From the NCBI GenBank assembly GCA_963663735.2, contig CAXXHN010000002.1, forward strand, positions 124,001-188,000: 64,000 bases of DNA. Reading direction: 5' to 3'. The stretch comes from G963663735 sp963663735. Its GTDB lineage: Bacteria > Acidobacteriota > UBA6911 > RPQK01 > JAPXNP01. Positions 1 through 8,611 of this stretch are shown one piece after another. The stretch's first letter is position 1, and each line of letters begins with the position of its first letter. Position numbers and translations under genes: made by a program. The notes below the pieces were generated by a model. That model was not told the DNA's origin. It did not search any database and saw only the letters and a list, made by a program, of their open reading frames with translations.

Positions 1-2
1 AG

Positions 3-2945
3 AAGATGTTTGCCAATATGGACCTGATACCGGAGGGGGTTTCCCCTCCTCTGATTAAACCCAGGTCCATTGACGATGTGCCGATCCTGGCGCTGACCCT
101 GTGGAGCGAACAGCAGGATCATTATCAGCTGCGCCGGGTTGCCGCCCAGTTGACCGACTATATCAAGCAGGTTAATTCAGTTTCAGAGGTTACCCTGATT
201 GGGGGACAGAAACGCCAGGTAAGGGTTGTCCTGGATCCTGAGCGCCTGGATGCCTTTGGTGTTGATCCCCTGATGGTAATGCAGATGGTCAAAGGCTCCA
301 ATATGCAGCTGCAGTCCGGGAGTATCAGCAGCGGAAACAAGGAAATACTGGTTGAGACCGGCGGTTTTCTCCGTGACGCTGAAGAGGTGGGCAGTGTGGT
401 CATTTCTGCTTTTAATGGCCGTCCTGTATACCTGCGGGATGTTTCTGATGTGGAAGACGGTCCGGAAGAAGCATCAAGTTATGTTCTCTACGGACAAGGG
501 CCCTCAGCAAGGTACGGGCATGAAATCAGCTTAGAAGCTCATGTCCCGGGAGCAGGAACCGGGGAAACCCTGAAAGATGCCTTTCCGGCAGTAACCATAT
601 CTGTTTCCAAAAGGAAAGGCTCAAATGCCACATTTGTCGCGGATGAGGTTATCAGGAAGGTTGAAGGCCTGAGGGGCGTGATGGTGCCTGATGATGTTAA
701 GATTTCCATAACCAGGAACTATGGGGAAACGGCAGCTGAAAAATCGGACGAACTTCTTTTCCACATGCTGCTGGCTATCATTTCGGTATCAATCCTTGTC
801 TGGCTGACCCTTGGCTGGAGGGAGTCCGGTATAGTAGGAATCGCGATACCGGTTACTCTGGCCCTTACCCTGGTAGTATTCTATTTCCTGGGATATACCT
901 TAAACAGGGTCACCCTTTTCGCCCTCATATTTTCGATAGGAATTCTTGTAGACGACGCCATTGTTATTGTTGAGAATATCGTCCGACATTACAGGCTGCC
1001 TGAAAACAGGCACAGGCCGGTATACGATCTGGCCCTGGATGCGGTTAATGAGGTTGGAAATCCAACTATACTGGCAACATTGGCGGTTATTGCAGCTATC
1101 CTGCCGATGGCATTTGTCCGCGGTTTAATGGGCCCCTACATGAGACCTATTCCGATAGGTGCGTCCGTGGCAATGATTTTTTCATTGATAGTGGCTTTTG
1201 TAGTCACTCCCTGGGCCTCTTTGCGTTTGCTGAGAAGGGAAGAAATTTCTGAAAAATCAGGTGGTGATGAGTGGAGCGGAGAAAATGAGGGATGGAGTAC
1301 CCGCCTTTACCGAAAAATTATGAAACCCCTGATCCTGAATCCCTTGTATCGGTGGGGTTTCCTGGGAGCAGTATCTTTCCTGCTTCTGGCTGCGATCTCC
1401 CTGGTCGCCTTTCGGGGCGTCACTGTAAAAATGCTGCCGTTTGACAATAAGAGTGAGTTCCAGGTTGTAATAGACATGCCTGAAGGGTCTACACTCGAAC
1501 AGACCGCAGCTGTAACCAGGGAAATTGCCCTGCAGGTTGCTGAAGAACCTGATGTGGTTAATTATCAGATGTATGTTGGGACTTCAGCCCCCTATAACTT
1601 CAATGGACTGGTCAGGCATTATTTTTTAAGGCGGGAACCTTTCCATGCTTCAATTCAGGTGAATCTGTCTCCACTGGAACACAGGGATAAACAGAGCCAT
1701 GACCTGGCTAAGGGAGTAAGGCCGGGAGTGCAGGCTATTGCCCGGAAATATGGAGCTTCCGTAAAAGTGGCTGAAGTTCCGCCCGGACCTCCGGTCCTGC
1801 AGACTCTGGTCGCAGAGATATACGGGCCTGATTATCAGCGTCAACTGGAGCTGGCTGACCAGATAGAATCCATTTTTCGGGAAACCGAAGGTGTGGTGGA
1901 TGTGGATTCCTATACCGAGGAGCCCCAGAAAGGTTACCGCTTCCAGATAGATCGTGAGAAAGCTGCCCTGAGCGGAGTTTCAGTGGAGCAGGTGGTTTCC
2001 GTACTGAATATTTCCCTGGAGGGAGTTACAGCCGGAATCGTGCATGATCCCTTGGAAAAGGAAGATGTTGATATCGTTCTGCAGCTTCCCAAGCAGGCAC
2101 GCGCCGCACTTGAAGATTTAGAAAGGATAAGGGTTGTCGGTTCTTATGGAAAAAGCGTGGCCCTTGGAGAACTGGTCGAGGTCCGGGAAACGACCAGGGA
2201 ACAGTCCATATACCACAAGAACCTGATGCCCGTAGTATATGTAACCGGAGACCTGGCTGGAGCTGCCGAAAGTCCGGTTTACGCGATTGGCGCTTTGCAG
2301 AAAAAGGTGTCAGAGCTTCAGATTCCCGAAGGATATGAGATCGAACAGTTTACCGCCTCACTGCCTTTTGATTCACAAAAACTGGCCATCAAATGGGATG
2401 GTGAATGGCATATAACCTATGAGGTGTTCAGGGATATGGGACTGGCTTTTGCCTGTGTCCTTATCTTGATCTACCTGCTGGTGGTGGGCTGGTTCCAATC
2501 GCTGATCGTCCCGCTGGTGATCATGGCTGCCATTCCCTTTTCGCTGGTGGGAATCCTTCCGGCGCATTGGGGTATGGGGGCCTTCTTCACTGCCACATCC
2601 ATGATCGGTTTTATCGCGGGCGCGGGAATTGTTGTGCGTAATTCAATCATCCTGGTGGATTTTATAATCCTCCGCCTGGAGCAGGGAATGCCCTTGGATG
2701 AGGCTGTCGTTGATGCCGGGGCTGTCCGTTTCCGGCCGATGATGCTGACTGCGGCTGCTGTTGTGGTTGGAGCTTCGGTCATCCTGTTTGACCCGATTTT
2801 TCAGGGGCTGGCCATTTCACTGATGGCCGGGGAAATAGCATCTCTGTTCCTGTCAAGACTGACGGTCCCAATCCTGTTTTACATGGTCGCGGAAAAGAGC
2901 GGGGGGGCTAGCTTCTGCCTTTTGGATCATAAAAAGGATAAATGA
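3..2945 (+). CDS. RND efflux permease, 5'-truncated by window edge
   Basis: Inner-membrane proton-driven permease of the AcrB/CusA superfamily, the pump of a tripartite efflux system. The first visible ATG at base 6 is internal: RND proteins begin with a cytoplasmic end, a first membrane helix and porter sequence, all missing here, and the frame is open to the left edge. About 980 of the usual 1,040-1,100 residues are visible. They show the rest of the first porter domain, a membrane block containing GILVDDAIVIVEN (the paired Asp of the proton relay), a second porter domain, and a second block ending with GIVVRNSIILVDFI. The adaptor (membrane fusion) protein is presumably to the left. Substrate class (drug or metal) cannot be read from the sequence. 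A DUF2892 gene follows 30 bp downstream. The family call is secure. Confidence 0.95.
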   Translation, partial: KMFANMDLIPEGVSPPLIKPRSIDDVPILALTLWSEQQDHYQLRRVAAQLTDYIKQVNSVSEVTLIGGQKRQVRVVLDPERLDAFGVDPLMVMQMVKGSNMQLQSGSISSGNKEILVETGGFLRDAEEVGSVVISAFNGRPVYLRDVSDVEDGPEEASSYVLYGQGPSARYGHEISLEAHVPGAGTGETLKDAFPAVTISVSKRKGSNATFVADEVIRKVEGLRGVMVPDDVKISITRNYGETAAEKSDELLFHMLLAIISVSILVWLTLGWRESGIVGIAIPVTLALTLVVFYFLGYTLNRVTLFALIFSIGILVDDAIVIVENIVRHYRLPENRHRPVYDLALDAVNEVGNPTILATLAVIAAILPMAFVRGLMGPYMRPIPIGASVAMIFSLIVAFVVTPWASLRLLRREEISEKSGGDEWSGENEGWSTRLYRKIMKPLILNPLYRWGFLGAVSFLLLAAISLVAFRGVTVKMLPFDNKSEFQVVIDMPEGSTLEQTAAVTREIALQVAEEPDVVNYQMYVGTSAPYNFNGLVRHYFLRREPFHASIQVNLSPLEHRDKQSHDLAKGVRPGVQAIARKYGASVKVAEVPPGPPVLQTLVAEIYGPDYQRQLELADQIESIFRETEGVVDVDSYTEEPQKGYRFQIDREKAALSGVSVEQVVSVLNISLEGVTAGIVHDPLEKEDVDIVLQLPKQARAALEDLERIRVVGSYGKSVALGELVEVRETTREQSIYHKNLMPVVYVTGDLAGAAESPVYAIGALQKKVSELQIPEGYEIEQFTASLPFDSQKLAIKWDGEWHITYEVFRDMGLAFACVLILIYLLVVGWFQSLIVPLVIMAAIPFSLVGILPAHWGMGAFFTATSMIGFIAGAGIVVRNSIILVDFIILRLEQGMPLDEAVVDAGAVRFRPMMLTAAAVVVGASVILFDPIFQGLAISLMAGEIASLFLSRLTVPILFYMVAEKSGGASFCLLDHKKDK

Positions 2946-2975
2946 CATATAACCTGTCAGAGAAAGGATAATTAA

Positions 2976-3164
2976 ATGACTGTCGATAGATATTTGAGGC
3001 TTGCCGCCGGATTTTTTGTGATGCTTAGCCTGGCTTTGGGTTACTGGGTAAATGAGTACTGGTACATGTTCACAGTCTTTGTTGGCCTGAACCTTTTCCA
3101 GTCGGCGATCACCAACTGGTGCCCCATGATGACTATTCTTCGCAAAATGGGTGTTAAAGGATGA
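2976..3164 (+). CDS. DUF2892 (YgaP-like) small membrane protein
   Basis: A 62-residue protein with two hydrophobic helices (roughly residues 7-25 and 29-46) and the family-typical run FVGLNLFQSAITNWCPM near the end. DUF2892 proteins resemble the transmembrane part of YgaP and often follow a transporter or rhodanese gene. The start has a good ribosome site (AAAGGA, 8 bases upstream), and the short gap suggests co-transcription with the RND permease. Molecular role unknown; an accessory role for the pump is inference from position only. Confidence 0.85.
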   Translation: MTVDRYLRLAAGFFVMLSLALGYWVNEYWYMFTVFVGLNLFQSAITNWCPMMTILRKMGVKG

Positions 3165-3170
3165 ACACTA

Positions 3171-3256
3171 CAAAGGAGTGCCGTTTTCAAAACGGCACTC
3201 CTTTGCGGGTTGATCTTCGATCAGAAACCGCGGCAAATGCTCTTCGTCCCGCGGTT
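3171..3256. terminator. Hairpins between convergent genes
   Basis: A perfect 17-base inverted repeat (3171-3187 against 3189-3205) has only one base between its arms. A second 8-base stem (3226-3233 against 3249-3256) follows. They lie between two genes that point at each other, so they can serve as terminators in both directions. No strong T tract follows, so the role is inferred. Confidence 0.55.
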
Positions 3257-3270
3257 ATTTAAGTTGCCCC

Positions 3271-4662
3271 TTACCAGACATAACCTATTTCGAATCTTAC
3301 CATCAGTGCGTTGTCAGGATGAGCGGGAGTATAGTAGTCGCCGCTTATGAATTTTTCAACAAGGATGTGGCCGGGGACATGCTTGGCAAAGTTATAGTTC
3401 AGTTTTCCGGTCAGGAGATGTCCCCTGAAACTTCCGTTCTCTGATACCAGTGTAGGATCCTTGGTAAAGGCCACCGGATTATCATTGGCGTAAAGCAGGT
3501 GATAATAACCGATGAAATTCAATAACCGATGAGGATTAATGGTCCAGGACCAGCCTACTCTCTGCAGGTTGGTAATCTGGGCTATCCTTCCATTCTCAGG
3601 GTACATGGTGTATATGTAGAGTTCCGACCAGCGCGGCCACCTTCCCCACATCAGGTCAAAGGATTCATCATCCGCGGTATTCGGATCATCACCTGACAGG
3701 TATTCATAATCAGCCGACAGGGCGTTGGCATGAGAGTCGTTAAACTTGTATGTCAGGGTTCCATTAGCGCCAAATGCGGAAATATCTCTTCCGTTGCGGT
3801 CACCTTTTTGTACAGCTGCTTCCGCATACACCTGCCAATTTGCGGTAGGCTTTGCCAGCACCCTTCCCCCGAATAAATTGGTAGTGCCGGTCCATCCTGA
3901 TGCCTGGCGAGCCTCTGATTTCTTGGTCATGAAATAGGCATTCAACTCGGTGCTTTTGATTGACTTGTTGGTGAAGTGGAATATGCCGCCCTTCTGGTTT
4001 TCCTCTGTCAGGTAATGTTTGGTAACATCAGCGCTTTTCCAGGTTGGAAGCATGTATTCAGCCTCAGCACCCTGGTCCAGGTAGATGACCTTGAGGACTG
4101 AATTGATCTCCTTTAATGTGTAATCTGCCCTGATTGCGTCAAAATAAATGGTTCTGGATCCGTCCCCCGGAGTGGCATCCAGCACCAGCCAGGCACTGTC
4201 CAAAATGATGTCCTGGCGTCCGGCTGTTATGGTAAGGGGGAGATTCAACACGTTTTTCCAGGTGATATTAAGCTTGTCAAACAATGCATATGATTTATCC
4301 CAGTCAAGCGTGGGGTTGACAAATTTGTTGTAGTTGCGAAATTCCCAGGTCACCCTGGCATTGATATCAAAATTCTTTACAGGAGTGAAGGTCAGACCGC
4401 CTCTTAACCGGTATCGCTGCCAGTCCCAGTCAGTATTGGGAGCGTCGTCATTAAGAGTAAAAACGTTTTCCTGAAAAATCTGGCGGGCCCTGAAATCGAA
4501 ACTGTATTTAATTTTTGGAGCTTCAGGCGCCTTGGCGGTTGGAGCAGTTTCCTCCTTTGCCTCAGTTTTCGTCTGGGTAGTGGATTGAGCAAGGCCTGCT
4601 GTAATGGTAGTCAGTGTGAATCCCATCAGCATCATCATCAAAAATAGAGTTTTTATTTTCAT
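3271..4662 (-). CDS. Alginate-export-type outer-membrane porin
   Basis: A probable outer-membrane beta-barrel of the alginate export (Alginate_exp) type. From the chosen ATG the protein opens with a clear signal peptide (MKIKTLFLMMMLMGFTL to about AGLAQS). A Thr/Lys/Glu/Ala/Pro linker follows, then alternating aromatic strand patterns to an aromatic C-terminus (final residues EIGYVW), typical of barrels recognised by BAM. An upstream TTG or ATG would add 18 residues in front of the signal peptide and is unlikely. The family contains porins for anionic polysaccharides and also many uncharacterised channels, so the substrate is unknown. It stands alone, convergent with the DUF2892 gene. Confidence 0.8.
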   Translation of the reverse strand: MKIKTLFLMMMLMGFTLTTITAGLAQSTTQTKTEAKEETAPTAKAPEAPKIKYSFDFRARQIFQENVFTLNDDAPNTDWDWQRYRLRGGLTFTPVKNFDINARVTWEFRNYNKFVNPTLDWDKSYALFDKLNITWKNVLNLPLTITAGRQDIILDSAWLVLDATPGDGSRTIYFDAIRADYTLKEINSVLKVIYLDQGAEAEYMLPTWKSADVTKHYLTEENQKGGIFHFTNKSIKSTELNAYFMTKKSEARQASGWTGTTNLFGGRVLAKPTANWQVYAEAAVQKGDRNGRDISAFGANGTLTYKFNDSHANALSADYEYLSGDDPNTADDESFDLMWGRWPRWSELYIYTMYPENGRIAQITNLQRVGWSWTINPHRLLNFIGYYHLLYANDNPVAFTKDPTLVSENGSFRGHLLTGKLNYNFAKHVPGHILVEKFISGDYYTPAHPDNALMVRFEIGYVW

Positions 4663-4887
4663 GGACAAAAGCTTTCTCTGGCTAAAGGTGTACCAGCCGG
4701 TAACACGAATAAACATATTGTGTAATTGTGTCAGTTTTGTGTCAGCCTGATAATACTACTGATGGGAAAACAGTAAATCAAACAGAAAATACTCCATACA
4801 TGCATTGTGTAAGGAATTTTGGGAGAATTTTATTTTCATTCCTGCTTTGTTCGCCATTTTGCAGTGAAAGCTAACCACATTTTGTGA

Positions 4888-6303
4888 TTAACCCGCATTT
4901 CGCGCCCGGCTGCCTGCCCAGGCCAGCGAAAAAAGAACAAGTGATGAAAGTATGCCGAATGCTACAGGCGAAAGCTGGTAAAAACCTTTTCCATCCGTGA
5001 GAAAATGGATGATAACCGTCAACAGCAAAGATGCAGAAACCGCGCGGAGGCAGGTTTTGGGACCTGGTTCTGAGTGGTAGAGACCCCAGATTATTGGCAC
5101 GAACAGCGAGGCTGAAAGCAGGCTGTAGAAAATTTCCAATGCGCTGATTACCGAAGGGAGCGCGGTTGAAAGAAGGACAGCCAGAACGCCGGCTGAGAAT
5201 GAAGTGACCCGGCTGACTTTCAACATCCTTTTCCCATCGGCTTTTGGATTTATGAAGGTTTTGTATAGATCCTGCACCAGAGATGTGGAGAGCATGAAAA
5301 GTACCGCATCAGCGGAACTGATTTCAGCAGAAAATATTGCAGCTAGCAGTAATGCCCCTACCCAGAACGGGACCATTTCAATAATCACCGAGGGAAGTGC
5401 CAGGTCAGGGTGGGATATTCCCTGGATTGAAACAGCTGCCATCATTCCCAGGAGAACCGGGAAAAATGAAAAAATGAGCAGGCTGATCCCGTTGGCCGCA
5501 ACCCCAATTCTGACAGTCCGGTCGTCCCGCGCCCCGTATATCTTCTGCAGGATACCTGGAGAAACTATGAATGAGGGGATCAGAAGGACCAAATAATGCA
5601 GAATGTCAGCAGAACCATTTCCGAAAAAACTCGAGTAACCCGCAATTTCCATGGAACGGGCCTGCACCCCGGTCATGAATGAGCTCCATCCCCCTATCGC
5701 GGCCAGGGCCAGGGGAAAGGCTAACAGGAAGCCTATGCCTTTCACAATCAGCTGGAACATATTGATCCAGGCGGTTCCCTTCAGCCCGGTAGCTGAAAAG
5801 TAGGTAATGACGACAATCCCCCCCAGGACGGACCCGGTGGCTTTTCCAGTTCCGGCTACTACTTCCAGGATCCGGGAAAAAGCAATAAGCTGTCCGGCCA
5901 GGATGGCAAGGCCTCCCAACCACAGGATCACGCTGATGACGCCCTTAACCTTCCGGTCATACCTGTACTCCAGGAAATCCCCGATTGTTAGAAAATTATG
6001 CCTGGCCGCGTAACGCCTGATTCTGGGCCCTACCGTGAAGGCCAGGATCAGTGATCCTATGCCTGCTGATCCTACCCACCACCAGGCTGAAAGTCCTTTT
6101 GAAAACCCCAGGGCCGCCGCGCCTACGGTTGATCCGGCTCCGATATTGGCAGCCAGCAGCGTGCTGAAAAGCAGGGCTGGATTAAGTTTCCTGCCTGCCA
6201 CGAAAAAATCAGATACCCGGTTGATATAGCGGGAAAACAGCAGTGCGGGAATGATGATCACTATCCCGTAAATAATGATAACCAGCAGGAAAGGATTGAC
6301 CAT
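4888..6303 (-). CDS. Sodium:solute symporter (SSS) family protein
   Basis: A 471-residue inner-membrane protein with about twelve to thirteen hydrophobic segments spread over its length. It has family hallmarks: an early RVSDFFVAGRKL segment, a glycine-rich first repeat (LLAANIGAGSTVGAA) and a following TIGDFLEYRYD stretch, as in PutP/PanF/SGLT-like carriers. It imports a solute (sugar, amino acid, carboxylate or similar) with sodium; specificity cannot be assigned. It lies divergent from the acyltransferase gene to its right, separated by about 150 bp that must hold both promoters. Confidence 0.9.
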   Translation of the reverse strand: MVNPFLLVIIIYGIVIIIPALLFSRYINRVSDFFVAGRKLNPALLFSTLLAANIGAGSTVGAAALGFSKGLSAWWWVGSAGIGSLILAFTVGPRIRRYAARHNFLTIGDFLEYRYDRKVKGVISVILWLGGLAILAGQLIAFSRILEVVAGTGKATGSVLGGIVVITYFSATGLKGTAWINMFQLIVKGIGFLLAFPLALAAIGGWSSFMTGVQARSMEIAGYSSFFGNGSADILHYLVLLIPSFIVSPGILQKIYGARDDRTVRIGVAANGISLLIFSFFPVLLGMMAAVSIQGISHPDLALPSVIIEMVPFWVGALLLAAIFSAEISSADAVLFMLSTSLVQDLYKTFINPKADGKRMLKVSRVTSFSAGVLAVLLSTALPSVISALEIFYSLLSASLFVPIIWGLYHSEPGPKTCLRAVSASLLLTVIIHFLTDGKGFYQLSPVAFGILSSLVLFSLAWAGSRARNAG

Positions 6304-6459
6304 CCGCTTATTCTAACACTCTAAAGACGCGGGAAGAACCGGAGAACCGGATAGTAGAAATCCCGGAATCCGAAGCTGGCCGTTCTGTCTGCTGTCTGCC
6401 GCTTCGCAGTCAGCATTATATTGCTTGACTTGTTCCTGAAATCACCACAGACTTTTCCA

Positions 6460-7566
6460 ATGGACACGAAACCCGAAAGGCTGATTTCCCTTGATGCGAT
6501 GCGCGGTTTTACTATCGCGGTTATGATCCTGGTCAATTTCCCGGGCAGCTGGGACCACGTGTATACGCCACTGCTGCATTCTGAATGGAACGGGCTTTCT
6601 TTTACAGACCTGGTCGCCCCGTTTTTTCTGTTTATTGTAGGAGTTTCAGTTGTCCTGGCTTATAGCCGGCGCCTGGAAATGAAAACACCGCGGAAGATTC
6701 TCTATGGTCGGATACTATTAAGGTCCTTTAACATATTTGCCGTCGGGATTCTTCTGAATGCCCTGGCCCTGTTCCCCGAGTTTGATTTTTCTGAAATGCG
6801 CTGGACCGGAACTCTGCCCCGGATCGCCCTGGTATTCATGGCCTGCGCGCTCATTTTCCTCAATACCGGATGGAAGGGTCAGGCCTGGACCGGAGGAATC
6901 ATCCTCGTTGCTTACTGGCTGGTTATGACTCTCCTTCCCACCCCTGGAGAAGGAAGGGTAATGCTGGAACCCGGTATCAATATCGCGGCCTGGATTGACA
7001 GCCACCTTCTGCCAGGAAGAATGTGGCAGGGGACCTGGGATCCGGAGAGTATCCTCTCTACTTTTCCAGCAATTGTCTCCGGCATTACAGGGATGCTGGC
7101 CGGACACCTGCTGCTCAGCAGCCGCACTAAAGAAGAAAAAGCCCTGGTACTGATGGTCACTGGATCTATTTTCGCGGCTGTCGGATATTTCTGGAGCCTT
7201 ACCTTCCCGCTTATCGAGAGCCTCTGGACCAGCTCTTTTGTGCTGGTAACTTCCGGCATGGCTGCCCTGACCCTGGGTGCGGCCTATTACCTGGTTGATA
7301 TCAGGGGGTTCAGGAGAGGCACCTTGCCCGGGATCATCTTTGGGGCCAATGCCATCACTGCCTATGTTTTAGGGGACATTCTGGCTGTCTTTTTTTACCT
7401 GCTTCCTGTTCGTATCCATACCCTGAACGAGCATTTTCTGGTGGCTTTGACTTCCACCGGATTCGCGCCGGAGTTTGCCAGTATGATTTACGCTGTGCTG
7501 TTTGTGGGGATTGTTTTCATCCCTGTCTGGCTGCTTTACAGGAAAAGGATATTTATTAAGTTGTAG
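6460..7566 (+). CDS. HGSNAT/DUF5009-like membrane acyltransferase
   Basis: A polytopic membrane protein of about 368 residues related to the heparan-alpha-glucosaminide N-acetyltransferase catalytic domain (DUF5009, NagX-like). The N-terminus has the diagnostic ERLISLDAMRGFTIAVMILVN, followed by FTDLVAPFFLFIVGVSV and roughly ten membrane segments. The family moves acetyl groups across the membrane onto amino sugars; bacterial NagX sits in N-acetylglucosamine gene sets. I chose the internal ATG just before the conserved motif; the upstream ATG would add 13 residues. Neither has a strong ribosome site. A tight hairpin follows the stop. Confidence 0.85.
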   Translation: MDTKPERLISLDAMRGFTIAVMILVNFPGSWDHVYTPLLHSEWNGLSFTDLVAPFFLFIVGVSVVLAYSRRLEMKTPRKILYGRILLRSFNIFAVGILLNALALFPEFDFSEMRWTGTLPRIALVFMACALIFLNTGWKGQAWTGGIILVAYWLVMTLLPTPGEGRVMLEPGINIAAWIDSHLLPGRMWQGTWDPESILSTFPAIVSGITGMLAGHLLLSSRTKEEKALVLMVTGSIFAAVGYFWSLTFPLIESLWTSSFVLVTSGMAALTLGAAYYLVDIRGFRRGTLPGIIFGANAITAYVLGDILAVFFYLLPVRIHTLNEHFLVALTSTGFAPEFASMIYAVLFVGIVFIPVWLLYRKRIFIKL

Positions 7567-7581
7567 CTGGAACTTCCAGCT
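7565..7581 (+). terminator. Short hairpin at stop codon
   Basis: An 8-base perfect inverted repeat (AGCTGGAA / TTCCAGCT) with one base between the arms overlaps the stop codon of the acyltransferase gene. There is no T tract, so termination is only possible. It copies the one-base-loop design of the palindrome at 3171. Confidence 0.35.
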
Positions 7582-7591
7582 GCAGAATAGA

Positions 7592-7633
7592 CACAGGTCA
7601 CAGGTCACAGGTCACAGGTCACAGGTCACAGGT
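7592..7633. repeat. Six tandem copies of heptamer CACAGGT
   Basis: Six exact, head-to-tail copies of CACAGGT lie in the intergenic space between the acyltransferase and methyltransferase genes. A diverged form of the same unit recurs at 61776-61833, three copies in each orientation. No reading frame of interest is formed. It looks like a slippage-prone microsatellite or a remnant of a dispersed repeat. Confidence 0.9.
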
Positions 7634-7744
7634 CTGCTGCAGGCGTTTTCGCAAGCGTCAGAGCAGGCGTGTGGAGACAGGATAAACCCGGAGTAGCCAT
7701 TTGACGAAAAATGATGGTTAACCATATGAGTAAAGTGAGAGGGC

Positions 7745-8584
7745 ATGCAGGTTCAGAAAGCAAGTCACACGGCAATGGCAGCGGCATATATGCGTGCTGC
7801 CCATCAAATCATTGATTCAGGTCCGCGTATTTTTGACGATCCGGTTGTTTTAAGATTGCTGGGTCCTGGCGCCGCGGATAGAATTTTGGGCTCTCTTGAA
7901 AGATATATGTCACCGGAAGCGAAAGTACTTCGAGCCCATGTAGTACTCCGTTCAAGATACGCGGAAGAAAGACTGAAATCCTCAATTGAAAGGGGAGTCA
8001 GTCAGTACATATTGATTGGAGCAGGTTTTGATACCTTTGCGCTGAGGCAACCTCACTGGGCGAAAGGGTTAAGCATATTTGAGATCGACCACCCTGATAC
8101 CCAGCGGCTTAAGCAGTCCATGATATCGAGTGCTGAAATTCCTGTTCCCGGGAACGTTGTTTTTGCCGGACTTGATTTTGAGCGGGAATCACTTGGAGAA
8201 GGATTGATAAGAACTGGTGTCAGACTTGATAAGCCGACTTTTTTTTCGTGGCTGGGCGTAACAATGTATCTGACAGAAAGTGCGATTGATTCCACCCTGA
8301 AACAGATGGCCGCATTTCCGGGAGAAAGTGAAGCTGTTATTACCTTTCTCCAGCGGGCAGCTGCCCGGTCGCCTTTGCTGCATTGGTTGAGAGAGAGGGT
8401 TTCAGACGCGGGAGAACCGTTCTTGAGCTACTTCACACCGGAGGGGATCAAAGAAAAGCTGCTTGCCGCTGGTTTCAGGGAAGTGGGCTTCCTTACACCT
8501 GCACTTTCGGCCCCGCTTTTTCCTGAGGGTGAAAGTTCACTGCCAAATCCAAAACTGGTAGGAATAACCTCAGCAGTAGTCTGA
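7745..8584 (+). CDS. Class I SAM methyltransferase, TIGR00027/LCM family
   Basis: A 279-residue cytosolic methyltransferase of the leucine-carboxyl-methyltransferase-like family (TIGR00027, PF04072). The N-terminus HTAMAAAYMRAAHQ matches the family opening. The SAM-binding loop is YILIGAGFDTFALR (near residue 90), followed by the acidic FEIDHPDTQRLKQ. Members methylate small molecules or protein carboxyl ends and are common in polyketide and mycobacterial gene sets; the substrate here is unknown. The start has GAGAGG close upstream. It shares no operon with the convergent peptidase gene. Confidence 0.85.
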   Translation: MQVQKASHTAMAAAYMRAAHQIIDSGPRIFDDPVVLRLLGPGAADRILGSLERYMSPEAKVLRAHVVLRSRYAEERLKSSIERGVSQYILIGAGFDTFALRQPHWAKGLSIFEIDHPDTQRLKQSMISSAEIPVPGNVVFAGLDFERESLGEGLIRTGVRLDKPTFFSWLGVTMYLTESAIDSTLKQMAAFPGESEAVITFLQRAAARSPLLHWLRERVSDAGEPFLSYFTPEGIKEKLLAAGFREVGFLTPALSAPLFPEGESSLPNPKLVGITSAVV

Positions 8585-8611
8585 TCCGGCATCCTGATGA
8601 GAAGAGAGATA

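Noticed and set aside
7592..7633. Tandem array taken as a possible CRISPR
   Set aside because: The unit is 7 bases with no spacers and there are no cas genes, so it is a simple tandem repeat.
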